Shown: positions 1 through 7,533, numbered from the stretch's first letter. The stretch: DNA of 14,988 bases from Methylovirgula sp. (GCA_025356505.1 JANXSV010000347.1:1-14988); one strand, 5' to 3'. Notes: generated by a model not told the origin, from the sequence alone. Numbers and translations: made by a program.

Positions 1-585
1 ATAGCCAGCTATGGCTATAAAAATTGCAACGCCAATAGCCGCTAGCGCATCGCCTTGAGCAAATCCGCTCGCATTTGCGATCAATCCCACGATGACTAGG
101 CTCGAAGACACTAGGTCACTCGAAAAATGCAGAGCGTCTGCCGCCAGCGCATCGCTTCGGGTTTCTCTGGCAATCTTTGCAAGACTGCGCCATCTCACGA
201 AGTCTACGCCCATCGAAACTGCGAGGACAGCAAATGCCAACTTGCTTGGCACTACGACATCGCCTCCATGGTTTAATTTATAGATTGCTATTGTGACTAC
301 CACGACCGACAGTACTAAAAGCAATCCTGTTTCGCCCAACGCGGCGACAGCTTCAATTTTGCCGTGACCAAAGTGATGTTCTTCATCGGCGGGTTTTGAG
401 GACTCTTTGACGGCAAAGTAAGTGATTGTAGTGGCCCCCGTATCTAACAATCCATGACCTGCTTCGGACAACAGACCCAGGGACCCCGAGAGAAGGCCTG
501 CAACCAGCTTCGCTACCGTCAATGCGGCACTGGCAAAAATCGACGCTAAAGCTGCCCGCTCTTTGCGCGCATTGTCATCATTCAT
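1..585 (-). CDS. Cation diffusion facilitator (CDF) metal efflux transporter, partial at the C-terminal side
   Basis: The reverse strand reads open from an ATG at 585 to the window edge, giving 195 residues with no stop, so the C-terminal part lies outside. CDF proteins export divalent metals such as Zn, Fe, Mn, Co or Cd across the inner membrane in exchange for protons. Visible family marks are an HxxxD site in TM2 (His44, Asp48, within SEAGHGLLD), a His-rich HHFGHGKIE stretch at about 70-78 in the first cytoplasmic loop, and a second site in TM5 (Asp150, His153, Asp157, within ALHFSSD). Hydrophobic segments alternate with short loops as expected for the six-helix domain. The gene is divergent from gloA, with a 61-bp gap that contains a perfect palindrome. 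Which metal is moved cannot be told from this fragment; the DxxHxxxD-type site in TM5 favours Zn/Fe-like substrates, but this is inference. Confidence 0.88.
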   Translation of the reverse strand, partial: MNDDNARKERAALASIFASAALTVAKLVAGLLSGSLGLLSEAGHGLLDTGATTITYFAVKESSKPADEEHHFGHGKIEAVAALGETGLLLVLSVVVVTIAIYKLNHGGDVVVPSKLAFAVLAVSMGVDFVRWRSLAKIARETRSDALAADALHFSSDLVSSSLVIVGLIANASGFAQGDALAAIGVAIFIAIAGY

Positions 586-609
586 CTGAGTTGTCCTTGA
601 CCGAACCGC

Positions 610-626
610 TTAACATGCCATGTTAA
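610..626. promoter_or_regulatory. Perfect 17-bp palindrome, candidate operator between the CDF gene and gloA
   Basis: TTAACATG-C-CATGTTAA is a perfect 8-1-8 inverted repeat. It lies 24 bp upstream of the CDF start codon (585) and ends 6 bp before the gloA Shine-Dalgarno (633-637). Perfect dyads of this size in a 61-bp divergent gap are typical of dimeric repressor sites. It could also form a hairpin in the gloA leader, though the one-base spacer makes an RNA loop poor. No regulator is identified. Confidence 0.55.
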
Positions 627-646
627 AACAACGGAGGAAATACTCT

Positions 647-1087
647 ATGCGCTATTTGCACACTATGGTTCGCATCAAAAATGTTGAAGAAAGCCTCAAT
701 TTTTATTGCAACTTACTCGGCCTGGTAGAGGTTCGCAGACACGAATCAGAAAAAGGCCGGTTCACATTGATTTTTTTGAGTGCAGCGGAGGATCTTGAGC
801 GAGCCAAGAAATCTCAGGCTCCAATGGTTGAGCTCACTTATAATTGGGATGCTGAAGACTATACCGGCGGTCGTAATTTTGGACATCTGGCTTATGTCGT
901 AAAGGATATCTACAGTTTGTGTGCCAAAATTCAAAAAGGCGGCGTACTTATTAATCGTCCCCCAAGAGACGGTCACATGGCTTTTGTCCGCTCTCCCGAC
1001 AATGTATCGATCGAGCTGCTACAAGATGGTGAAGCACTGGCACCTCAAGAGCCTTGGCTTTCCATGCCAAATACAGGCGTTTGGTAG
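647..1087 (+). CDS. gloA: Lactoylglutathione lyase (glyoxalase I)
   Basis: The enzyme isomerises the hemithioacetal of methylglyoxal and glutathione to S-lactoylglutathione, the first step of cytosolic methylglyoxal detoxification. The protein is 146 residues, a usual GloA length, and starts [10 protein letters not shown] as in well-known GloA proteins. The four metal ligands of the family are present: His5, Glu62 (in MVELTYNWD), His80 (NFGHLAYVV) and Glu123 (VSIELLQ). The two beta-alpha-beta-beta-beta modules run about 4-65 and 76-128. I chose the ATG at 647 because GGAGG at 633-637 sits 9 bp upstream and the protein then begins at the conserved MRY. An in-frame ATG at 620 would add nine residues but lies inside the palindrome and lacks a ribosome site. 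The gene is convergent with idnD, 36 bp apart. Confidence 0.94.
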   Translation: MRYLHTMVRIKNVEESLNFYCNLLGLVEVRRHESEKGRFTLIFLSAAEDLERAKKSQAPMVELTYNWDAEDYTGGRNFGHLAYVVKDIYSLCAKIQKGGVLINRPPRDGHMAFVRSPDNVSIELLQDGEALAPQEPWLSMPNTGVW

Positions 1088-1123
1088 TGTGAAACTCTCA
1101 TCTGCACAGTCGAATTGCGGCTT

Positions 1124-2158
1124 TCAAAAACCGATCTGCACTTTCATGGCTTTCGTACGATCATTCGCCAGTTCGAAACCTCGAACTGCGTCTTTCAGGC
1201 TCACAGTATCTGTCAAAAGCGGGCTAACATCCACCAGCTTTTGATCAATAAAATGCGCGGCGGTGGCAAACTCTTCGTGGAAGCGAAATGTACCGCGTAA
1301 CTCGATTTCTTTGGAAACAAGAGTATTTATCATAAAGCTGAAATCGCCACCCAGTCCGACCTGGACGATAACGCCGAGCGGTCGAACACAGGCTAAACTT
1401 CGGCTGAAAGCGTGATTGTTGCCTGAGGCCTCAAACATTACGTCAAAGTGCCCCTTATTTAGTTCGAATGCGTTCATCGCTTCTGGATTGGTTGCGGTGT
1501 TGATTGAAATATCCGCACCAATTTTTGTGGCTATAGCCAAAGTTTCATCGACAATATCTGTCACGACGATTTGTTTAGCCCCTGCTCGGCGTGCGGCAAT
1601 GACACATAAAGAGCCGATTGGCCCTGCGCCGGTGATAAGGACGTTTTTACCGAGGAGATCGCCGGCCCTTCGCATGGCGTGAAGGCATACCGCGAGCGGT
1701 TCTGCAAATGCGGCCTCGCTCAAAGATGCCTTTTCGCCAACGACGACTGCTTGGCTGGCTTCGCAAATAAGCTCAGATCTGAATGCGCCTTGAACATGCG
1801 GAAATCGCATAGCCGACCCATAGAACATCATGTCAAGACAATGGTTCTGTTTTCCCTCCAAACAGTATTGGCACTTGTTACAGGGGCGGCTAGGATTCAC
1901 AGCAATTTTTTGACCGATTTTAAGTTCGGTGACCCGGTCTCCGAGCGCAGAAATAACGCCAGACACTTCATGTCCCAGGATCATTGGCTGTTGAATGCGG
2001 ATTGTGCCAAAACCTCCGTGATTATAGTAGTGAAGGTCTGAACCGCAAATTCCGCCCGCTTTTACGCTGACCTGAATCTGCCCCGCTTCGAGTGCGGGCA
2101 GGTCAATCTCCCCGATACGCAAGTCTTTTACAGCGTGAATAATTACGGCGCGCGCCAT
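1124..2158 (-). CDS. idnD: L-idonate 5-dehydrogenase, zinc-dependent MDR family
   Basis: This enzyme oxidises L-idonate to 5-keto-D-gluconate with NAD(P). At 344 residues it has the usual length of medium-chain zinc dehydrogenases. Catalytic zinc ligands are Cys38 (GGICGSD), His63-Glu64 (LGHEVSG) and Glu153. The structural zinc site is Cys93, Cys96, Cys99 and Cys107. The Rossmann motif GAGPIG is at 177-182, and Asp201 at the end of the second strand favours NAD over NADP. The stretch GSDLHYYNHGGFG resembles L-idonate dehydrogenases more than sorbitol or threonine dehydrogenases. Its divergent neighbour idnO encodes the enzyme for the next step, which supports the assignment. The start at 2158 is preceded by a GAGGG ribosome site. 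Sorbitol/polyol dehydrogenase is the main alternative. Confidence 0.85.
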   Translation of the reverse strand: MARAVIIHAVKDLRIGEIDLPALEAGQIQVSVKAGGICGSDLHYYNHGGFGTIRIQQPMILGHEVSGVISALGDRVTELKIGQKIAVNPSRPCNKCQYCLEGKQNHCLDMMFYGSAMRFPHVQGAFRSELICEASQAVVVGEKASLSEAAFAEPLAVCLHAMRRAGDLLGKNVLITGAGPIGSLCVIAARRAGAKQIVVTDIVDETLAIATKIGADISINTATNPEAMNAFELNKGHFDVMFEASGNNHAFSRSLACVRPLGVIVQVGLGGDFSFMINTLVSKEIELRGTFRFHEEFATAAHFIDQKLVDVSPLLTDTVSLKDAVRGFELANDRTKAMKVQIGF

Positions 2159-2179
2159 AGTCAGCCCTCAATAAGTCAT

Positions 2180-2199
2180 TTATGCTATCGATAACATAA
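2180..2199. promoter_or_regulatory. Near-perfect 20-bp palindrome, candidate LacI/GntR-type operator between idnD and idnO
   Basis: TTATGCTATCGATAACATAA pairs in nine of ten positions; the only mismatch is 2185/2194. It is centred on ATCGAT, with a CG at the dyad axis, which is common in LacI-family operators. It resembles the E. coli GntR/IdnR type of site (ATGTTACCGGTAACAT). It lies in the 70-bp divergent gap, 22 bp from the idnD start and 30 bp from the idnO start, so one site could control both genes. The regulator is not in the window. Confidence 0.6.
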
Positions 2200-2228
2200 C
2201 GAGATATTATCTGTTTTAAAGGCAAAAA

Positions 2229-2996
2229 ATGACAAACAATCTGTTTGATCTTTCGGGGCGAGTGGCTGTTGTGACAGGGTCTTCACAGGGCATCGGCCTT
2301 GGGATCGCTCGCGGTTTGGCTCAAGCAGGAGCCCATGTGGTCCTTAATGGTCGTGACAGAGAAAAGCTTCAATCCGCTGCAAATACATTAGAAAAAGAAG
2401 GGTTAAAGGTCTCCGCGAAAGCATTCGATGTGACTAGAAAAGCGGATGTTGTCACTGCGATTGATGAAATTGAAAGTGAAATTGGTCCTATTCATGTTCT
2501 GGTGAACAACGCAGGAATTCAGCGGCGAGCTGCCTTTCAAGACTATCCCGAGGAGACGTGGCACGAAATAATTTCTGCCAATATTGACGGTGTTTTTTTC
2601 CCCGCCCAGGCTGTCTCCGCGCGCATGATTTCACGCAAAAGAGGTAAGATTATCAATATCTGCTCTGTTATGAGCGAACTTGGGCGCGCGAACATTGTTC
2701 CCTACACAGCCACTAAAGGCGCTGTGAAAATGATGACGAAAGGGATGTGCGCTGAGCTTGCTAAGCATAATATTCAAGTAAATGGGATTGGGCCCGGTTA
2801 TGTGAAAACAGTGCTTAATCAAGCTTTGCTCGACGATAAAGTTTTCTACGATTGGGTTTGTGCGCGTACCCCGGCAGGCAGGTGGGCCGAAACTGAGGAG
2901 ATTGCAGGTACTGCGGTGTTTCTTGCGTCCGATGCAGCTAACTACGTGAATGGCCAAGTCATTATGGTTGATGGTGGAATGACATCGGCGGTGTAG
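2229..2996 (+). CDS. idnO: Gluconate 5-dehydrogenase (5-keto-D-gluconate reductase), SDR family
   Basis: This short-chain dehydrogenase reduces 5-keto-D-gluconate to D-gluconate, the step after IdnD. It has 255 residues, standard for classical SDRs. The cofactor motif TGSSQGIG is at 16-23, NNAG at 93-96, the catalytic serine is Ser146 (NICSVMSE), and the YxxxK pair is Tyr159/Lys163 (YTATK). The NGRD at 40-43 after the second strand suits NADP. A C-terminal MVDGG at 246-250 is typical of the family. Starting residues NLFDLSGRVAVVTG match gluconate 5-dehydrogenases. AAGG at 2219-2222 serves as ribosome site, about 6 bp before the ATG. SDR substrate calls are weak alone; here the divergent idnD partner makes idnO the best reading. 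The product gluconate would need a kinase not seen in this window. Confidence 0.82.
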   Translation: MTNNLFDLSGRVAVVTGSSQGIGLGIARGLAQAGAHVVLNGRDREKLQSAANTLEKEGLKVSAKAFDVTRKADVVTAIDEIESEIGPIHVLVNNAGIQRRAAFQDYPEETWHEIISANIDGVFFPAQAVSARMISRKRGKIINICSVMSELGRANIVPYTATKGAVKMMTKGMCAELAKHNIQVNGIGPGYVKTVLNQALLDDKVFYDWVCARTPAGRWAETEEIAGTAVFLASDAANYVNGQVIMVDGGMTSAV

Positions 2997-3021
2997 CCGT
3001 CGATGTGGCGAGGATTATTGG

Positions 3022-3039
3022 CTCACAATTTCTTGTGAG
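3022..3039. repeat. 7-bp inverted repeat with 4-base loop after idnO
   Basis: CTCACAA-TTTC-TTGTGAG is a perfect stem of seven pairs starting 26 bp after the idnO stop. It is not followed by a T run, so it is a weak terminator at best. It could stabilise the 3' end of the transcript. Confidence 0.4.
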
Positions 3040-3085
3040 AGCATTTGGACAAGCCGAGTCCGCTTGAATCATTGCGGCCGTCAAC

Positions 3086-3112
3086 GGCGTTTATTTTTGC
3101 AAGCGCCTTTTT
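3086..3112 (+). terminator. Candidate rho-independent terminator for idnO
   Basis: GGCGTTT (3086-3092) pairs with AAGCGCC (3101-3107), with one G-T wobble and an 8-base loop, and is followed directly by TTTTT (3108-3112). The orientation fits transcripts from idnO, whose stop is about 90 bp upstream. The reverse strand lacks a T tail, so it is one-directional. Confidence 0.5.
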
Positions 3113-3360
3113 GCCCAGAAATTGGCAAGTGAACATGTCTGCGCGACTACTTTTTTCGGCATTTGTTTTCTCACCACAGCTGCATGGTTGCTCAAGCGTG
3201 ATTGGATGACGGCTCGACATTAGCTAAGAAACTCGAAACGATATTTTATGCCTAGCCATCAGCTTAGTTGTTTCATCGAGTCTACATTCGTCAAAGCCGT
3301 TAGTGAGCAACCCTTAAGCTTCTGCCCTAATTTGAAGGTGAGGACGCACAAACAATACGT

Positions 3361-3927
3361 TTATTTAGCCCGCTCTACGAAGCTTGAATCTTCTGTCATT
3401 ATAACCACCTTGGTGCCCACCGTAATATAGCCGGGTACCAGAGTTCTGACGCCATTTGACAAAATCGCAGGCTTGAAGCTTGAGGATGCGGTTTGGCCCT
3501 TCATCGTCGGCTCGGTCTCAACGATCTCTAGAGTGACCTTTGCGGGCAAGGAAATTGCAACGCACACTCCATTGAACATGGAGAGCATGCATTTCATATT
3601 TTCCTGTAAAAACGGTTCCATCTCGCCCATAACATCGCGAGTGACATGTATTTGCTCAAAATTGTCCGGATTCATAAACACAAATGCGTCACCGTCATCG
3701 TAAAGATAATTGAAGTCCGAGTCTTCTACGAAAGCACGCTCCACCTGCTCAGTGGTTTTATAGCGGTCGGCGGTTTTGACGCCGTCCGATATGCGACGCA
3801 TATCTATCTGGGTCGTAGGCGTGCCCTTGCCAGGATGGAAACTCTCGGCCTTCAAGACCACATAGAGTTGGCCGTCATCGCGTTCGATGATATTGCCTTT
3901 GCGAATTGAACTGGCGATGACCTTCAC
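3361..3927 (-). CDS. efp: Translation elongation factor P
   Basis: EF-P enters the ribosome E site and speeds peptide bond formation at proline runs. The protein has 188 residues, the usual length. The KOW-like N domain carries the loop SFHPGKGTP, in which Lys34 is the residue that receives beta-lysine in EpmA-type systems. The two OB domains follow (about 65-128 and 129-188). The start codon is GTG at 3927: the protein then begins [11 protein letters not shown] as the family does, and an AGAGGGG ribosome site precedes it. The divergent neighbours epmA and epmB encode the enzymes that modify Lys34, so the Lys34 prediction and the context agree. The domain III tail reads [18 protein letters not shown], typical of the family. 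Confidence 0.97.
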   Translation of the reverse strand: MKVIASSIRKGNIIERDDGQLYVVLKAESFHPGKGTPTTQIDMRRISDGVKTADRYKTTEQVERAFVEDSDFNYLYDDGDAFVFMNPDNFEQIHVTRDVMGEMEPFLQENMKCMLSMFNGVCVAISLPAKVTLEIVETEPTMKGQTASSSFKPAILSNGVRTLVPGYITVGTKVVIMTEDSSFVERAK

Positions 3928-3997
3928 GGGGTGCCCCTCTTGATGTTAATAGCATTAATGTCAGAATTTTGCCGCAACATAGAGATTTTTTGGCGTT

Positions 3998-4012
3998 TGA
4001 CTAGCCTAGTCA
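3998..4012. promoter_or_regulatory. Perfect 15-bp palindrome in the efp/epmA divergent gap
   Basis: TGACTAG-C-CTAGTCA is a perfect 7-1-7 inverted repeat, 16 bp upstream of the epmA start codon and immediately before its GAGGA ribosome site (4016-4020). The gap is 101 bp. The dyad may be a protein-binding site or chance; no known consensus is recognised. Confidence 0.4.
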
Positions 4013-4028
4013 CACGAGGATTCGATCT

Positions 4029-5063
4029 TTGAAATCACCGACCCCATATTGGAAGCCTGAATATCATGCTGATCGTCGCCCCAGACTCATAATGCGCAAT
4101 GCAATATCTGCGAAAGTAAGAGATTTTTTCGAAAAGAGAGGATTTGTTGAAGTCGAAACAGCCCAGCTACAGATTTCACCAGGCAACGAGACCCACCTAC
4201 ACGCTTTCAAAACCACGCTTGATCTGCCGGGCGACCCTTCACGCCGTCTTTTTCTGCACACTTCACCCGAATTTGCCCTCAAAAAATTGATAGCCGCAGG
4301 AGAGAGGCAGATTTTTTCGCTGGCGAGAGTATTCCGTAACGGCGAGAGGTCCGCATTACACCATTCCGAGTTTACGATGCTGGAATGGTACCGCGCTCAT
4401 GAGGATTATACCGTGCTTATCGCGGACTGCAGTGAGCTTGTACACACGGCGGCTGAAGCTGCGGGCTGCCAGCAATTTCACTGGCGTGGAAAGCTATGTG
4501 ACCCATTCGCGCCTGTTCAACGGCTCTCCGTGAAAGATGCTTTTGAGGAATACGCTTGTATTGATCTGTTGTCATCGTTATCGCCAGAACCGGTGACGCA
4601 AGTTTTGGCAGAGCAAGCTATCCGGGCCGGAATACGTCTGGCACCGGACGATACGTGGTCTGATATTTTTAGTCGGATACTGTCTGAGCTGATTGAACCG
4701 AATTTGGGGATAGGACAATTGACGGCTCTTGACGAATATCCGTCATGCGAAGCTGCACTAGCGCGAAAATCGATCGCAGACTCGAGAATCTCGGAACGAT
4801 TCGAGCTTTATGCTTGCGGTATCGAACTTGCAAACGCATTCGGCGAATTAACTGATCCAGTAGAGCAACGCGCAAGGTTTCAAAAAGAGATGCGGGAGAA
4901 GGACCGCATTTACGGCGAGACGTACCCGATTGACGAAGATTTTCTTGCAGCTCTTGGTCATATGCCGCCCACCAGTGGTATTGCTCTCGGTCTTGATAGG
5001 TTAGTTATGTTGTGCGTTGGTGCGACACATATCGAAGATGTTTTATGGACCCAGACGCGATGA
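4029..5063 (+). CDS. epmA: EF-P--(R)-beta-lysine ligase (GenX/PoxA), class II aaRS paralogue
   Basis: EpmA activates (R)-beta-lysine with ATP and attaches it to Lys34 of EF-P. The 344-residue protein is a lysyl-tRNA synthetase catalytic core without the N-terminal anticodon-binding OB domain, which is what separates EpmA from LysRS. Class II motif 2 is at about 99-121 (ARVFRNGE, then HHSEFTMLEWYRA) and motif 3 near 317-330 (GIALGLDRLVML). The ending LWTQTR fits, since EpmA proteins stop just after motif 3. The start is TTG at 4029, supported by GAGGA at 4016-4020, 8 bp upstream, with coding similarity beginning soon after. Its stop overlaps the epmB start in an ATGA. The gene is divergent from its protein substrate efp. 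Confidence 0.95.
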   Translation: MKSPTPYWKPEYHADRRPRLIMRNAISAKVRDFFEKRGFVEVETAQLQISPGNETHLHAFKTTLDLPGDPSRRLFLHTSPEFALKKLIAAGERQIFSLARVFRNGERSALHHSEFTMLEWYRAHEDYTVLIADCSELVHTAAEAAGCQQFHWRGKLCDPFAPVQRLSVKDAFEEYACIDLLSSLSPEPVTQVLAEQAIRAGIRLAPDDTWSDIFSRILSELIEPNLGIGQLTALDEYPSCEAALARKSIADSRISERFELYACGIELANAFGELTDPVEQRARFQKEMREKDRIYGETYPIDEDFLAALGHMPPTSGIALGLDRLVMLCVGATHIEDVLWTQTR

Positions 5064-6103
5064 GAACAGAAGCCAGAACGCTACGGACTATCGCTGATTT
5101 TGACTCGGCAGGCCTCCTCAAAACGAGTGCGGAGCTTGAGAGGGTTGCAGACAAATATGCATTGGCGCTGTCTGCGGCCATGGCCGACATCATTGAAACT
5201 TCAGATGACCCCATCGCCAGACAGTTTGTTCCCAGCGTCGATGAACTGCGAACTTTGCCTTTCGAACTGGCTGACCCGATAGGAGATGATGCTTTTTCTC
5301 CGCTGCCGGGTCTTGTGCACCGCTATCGCGACCGTGTCTTAGTCAAGATCACACATATTTGTCCGGTTTATTGCCGTTTTTGTTTTCGACGTGAGATGGT
5401 TGGACCGGGCAAAACCGACAATCTCACCCGCGCTGATACCGATGCTATTTTAGCTTACATCGCGTCTAAACATGAAATTTGGGAAGTGATTTTCACTGGG
5501 GGGGATCCTTTAGCTCTTTCGCCAAGGCGGCTGAAATCCCTGATGGAGGCACTCAGGGACATTCCTCACGTCAAGATCATTCGGTTCCACAGCCGTGTCC
5601 CGGTGGTTGCACCCCATTTGATTACAGCACCTTTGGTGTCGGCTTTAGCCTCGGCCAACAAGCCGGTTTACATCGCTCTGCATGCGAACCACCCCCGCGA
5701 AATGACACTAAAAGCCAGAGATGCTTGCTCCAAGCTGATCGACGGAGGAATTAGCATGCTCAGCCAGTCTGTGCTTCTCAAAGGAGTCAATGATGACGTT
5801 GAGGTTCTCACGGATTTGATGAGGGCATTCGTGGAGGCTCGCGTAAAACCATATACGATCAACCATGCAGATCTTGCCCCGGGAACCTCTCACTTTAGGG
5901 TTCCTATCGAGGAAGGCCAAAACCTGATGCGACAATTGCGCGGTAGGGTTTCAGGTCTCTGCCAACCTTCCTATATGCTTGATATACCCGGCGGTTTTGG
6001 CAAAAGTCCGATTGGACCAAACTATTTGCGTCCGGGCTATGTCCAGGATTACCATGGCAATTGGCACGAATATCAGGATCAGAATTCTGATTTGAGAGCG
6101 TGA
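5060..6103 (+). CDS. epmB: L-lysine 2,3-aminomutase (EF-P beta-lysylation), radical SAM
   Basis: EpmB converts L-alpha-lysine to beta-lysine, the substrate EpmA attaches to EF-P. It is a radical SAM and PLP enzyme. With the start at 5060 it has 347 residues, close to known EpmB. The 4Fe-4S/SAM motif CxxxCxxC is CPVYCRFC, cysteines 101, 105 and 108. The FTGGDPL stretch follows (SAM binding), and Lys315 in GGFGKSPIG is the expected PLP-binding lysine. I chose ATG 5060 because it forms ATGA with the epmA stop, giving translational coupling; an in-frame ATG at 5045 and a GTG at 5012 further inside epmA are less likely. The N-terminal region before the radical SAM core is short, as in EpmB, and lacks the long C-terminal extension of catabolic lysine aminomutases. 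The 3' end overlaps xylB by 25 bp. Confidence 0.94.
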   Translation: MRTEARTLRTIADFDSAGLLKTSAELERVADKYALALSAAMADIIETSDDPIARQFVPSVDELRTLPFELADPIGDDAFSPLPGLVHRYRDRVLVKITHICPVYCRFCFRREMVGPGKTDNLTRADTDAILAYIASKHEIWEVIFTGGDPLALSPRRLKSLMEALRDIPHVKIIRFHSRVPVVAPHLITAPLVSALASANKPVYIALHANHPREMTLKARDACSKLIDGGISMLSQSVLLKGVNDDVEVLTDLMRAFVEARVKPYTINHADLAPGTSHFRVPIEEGQNLMRQLRGRVSGLCQPSYMLDIPGGFGKSPIGPNYLRPGYVQDYHGNWHEYQDQNSDLRA

Positions 6104-7533
6104 TACAACCGCCGGAATCGCTCTATCTTTGGCAGGTAGGCAGCCACAAGCTCCGCTTGGGGAGAAATAATATCCTTGATTTCCGGTCTAATGCAGACGT
6201 CCCGAGGCGTTTCGCTGGTCACTGCCATTCGCGCCAGCCTTGACGCTCCAAAAGCCGGGCCTTTATCTGCGCCGACATACCGTATGAGTTCGATTTGCAT
6301 CACGTTTGAGAGGATCTGCACCCAGAATTTGGAACGTGATCCGCCACCGATTACGCCTGCCTGGGTGATGTTCGTTCCCGCATCGAGCACGGCTTTGAGC
6401 GCGTCGGCAAACGTGTAAGCCACGCCCTCCATTATCGATTGCCCGAACTCGGCGTGCCCCGAATTTGATGTCAAACCAAAGAAAACTCCTTTGGCATCAG
6501 GATTGTTGTGCGGCGTCCTTTCGCCACTAAGGTAGGGTAAAAACTGAAGTGACGCTGGCCCCTTAAATCCTGCTTCCGCAATATCAGCGAGCGAAGCAGG
6601 CGTCATACCAAATAGGTCTGCACCCCAAGCCAAAGGACTTGCTCCATTCAACATGGCGGCCATCTGCAACCATATATTTGGAATGGCGTGAGCAAACGCG
6701 TGAACCATTGTTGATGGGGCAGGGCGATAGCTATTGGTTGCCACGAACAACTGCCCGGACGTTCCCAACGAAATAAACGCGTCACCGTCATTGATTGCGC
6801 CCAAACCGACTGCCCCTGACGCAGCATCGCCCGCACCGCTGGCAACGATAACATTTTTGCCCATGCCCCAGCGAGCGGCCAGTGTCTGTAAAAGCACTCC
6901 GCTCGGCGTGTTTCCTTCCAGCAAAAGCGGGAGTTGAGAGGGCCGGATAGAAGTCACATCCAATGATTCAGCCGACCATTTCCGGTTAGCTTGGTCCAGC
7001 CACCAAGTTCCGGCTGCATCCGACATATCCGTCGCTTTAATCCCTGTGAGCTTCAGGCGGATGTAGTCTTTTGGCAGTAATATGCAGGAAATTTTGGCAA
7101 AGACTTCGGGTTCATGGGCTTTGAGCCACATCAATTTTGGCGCTGTAAAGCCCGGCATAGCTGGCACGCCTACAACCATCGCCAGATTAGGGTGAAAGTC
7201 GTTTAAGCTCTGACTCTGCGGCGCTGATCGTCCATCGTTCCATAAAATAACAGGACGAAGGGGTGTATTTTTTTTATCGAGAAGTACTGCACCATGCATC
7301 TGACCTGACAGGCCAATGCCGCGAACCTGTGAAATTTCAACAGGGTATTGAACCTTTAACTGATCTATGACTGCGCAGGCCGCAGCCCAGAAATCGGCGG
7401 CGTTTTGTTCCGACCAGTTCTGTCGCGGTCGAGAGATAGAGAGTGCCAGAACGCCCTCCGCGACGATGTTGGCATAGTCATCCACCAACACCGCTTTAAT
7501 CGCGGAAGTACCAAGATCGATTCCTAAGTACAT
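6079..7533 (-). CDS. xylB: Xylulokinase (FGGY carbohydrate kinase)
   Basis: XylB phosphorylates D-xylulose to xylulose 5-phosphate with ATP, feeding the pentose phosphate pathway. The 484 residues match the family. The N-terminal phosphate loop is GIDLGTSAIK (4-13); GIGLSGQMHG at 72-81 and the WND at 98-100 are xylulokinase marks; the catalytic aspartate is Asp236 in SGAGDAASG. The C-terminal ATPase half contains ISLGTSGQ (254-261) and a late GVIGGGSRSKFWVQ motif. It begins with ATG at 7533, 97 bp after the binding-protein gene of the upstream operon, but a strong terminator lies between, so it probably has its own promoter, which I could not place. No xylose isomerase or xylose transporter is nearby, so another ketose or polyol-derived sugar is possible. 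Confidence 0.92.
   Translation of the reverse strand: MYLGIDLGTSAIKAVLVDDYANIVAEGVLALSISRPRQNWSEQNAADFWAAACAVIDQLKVQYPVEISQVRGIGLSGQMHGAVLLDKKNTPLRPVILWNDGRSAPQSQSLNDFHPNLAMVVGVPAMPGFTAPKLMWLKAHEPEVFAKISCILLPKDYIRLKLTGIKATDMSDAAGTWWLDQANRKWSAESLDVTSIRPSQLPLLLEGNTPSGVLLQTLAARWGMGKNVIVASGAGDAASGAVGLGAINDGDAFISLGTSGQLFVATNSYRPAPSTMVHAFAHAIPNIWLQMAAMLNGASPLAWGADLFGMTPASLADIAEAGFKGPASLQFLPYLSGERTPHNNPDAKGVFFGLTSNSGHAEFGQSIMEGVAYTFADALKAVLDAGTNITQAGVIGGGSRSKFWVQILSNVMQIELIRYVGADKGPAFGASRLARMAVTSETPRDVCIRPEIKDIISPQAELVAAYLPKIERFRRLYHALKSEF

Larger units (their letters stand above)
2997..3360. other. Gene-poor stretch between idnO and efp
   Basis: These 364 bases separate two convergent genes. I see no protein that resembles a known family in either strand; the open frames of about 60 residues have no convincing ribosome site or conserved motif. 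The stretch holds a short hairpin (3022-3039) and a candidate intrinsic terminator (3086-3112), both suited to ending the idnO transcript. No clear terminator is visible just beyond the efp stop. The remainder may be decayed or untranslated DNA. Confidence 0.5.

Noticed and set aside
620-646. Upstream ATG giving gloA nine extra residues
   Set aside because: It lies inside the palindrome, has no ribosome site, and the homologous protein begins at the ATG at 647 with a good GGAGG upstream.
1088-1123. Terminator between the convergent gloA and idnD
   Set aside because: The 36-bp gap shows no stem of useful length or T run.
3023-3220. 65-residue open frame on the minus strand downstream of efp
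   Set aside because: No ribosome site of note and no recognisable motif; it also overlaps the terminator and hairpin expected for idnO.
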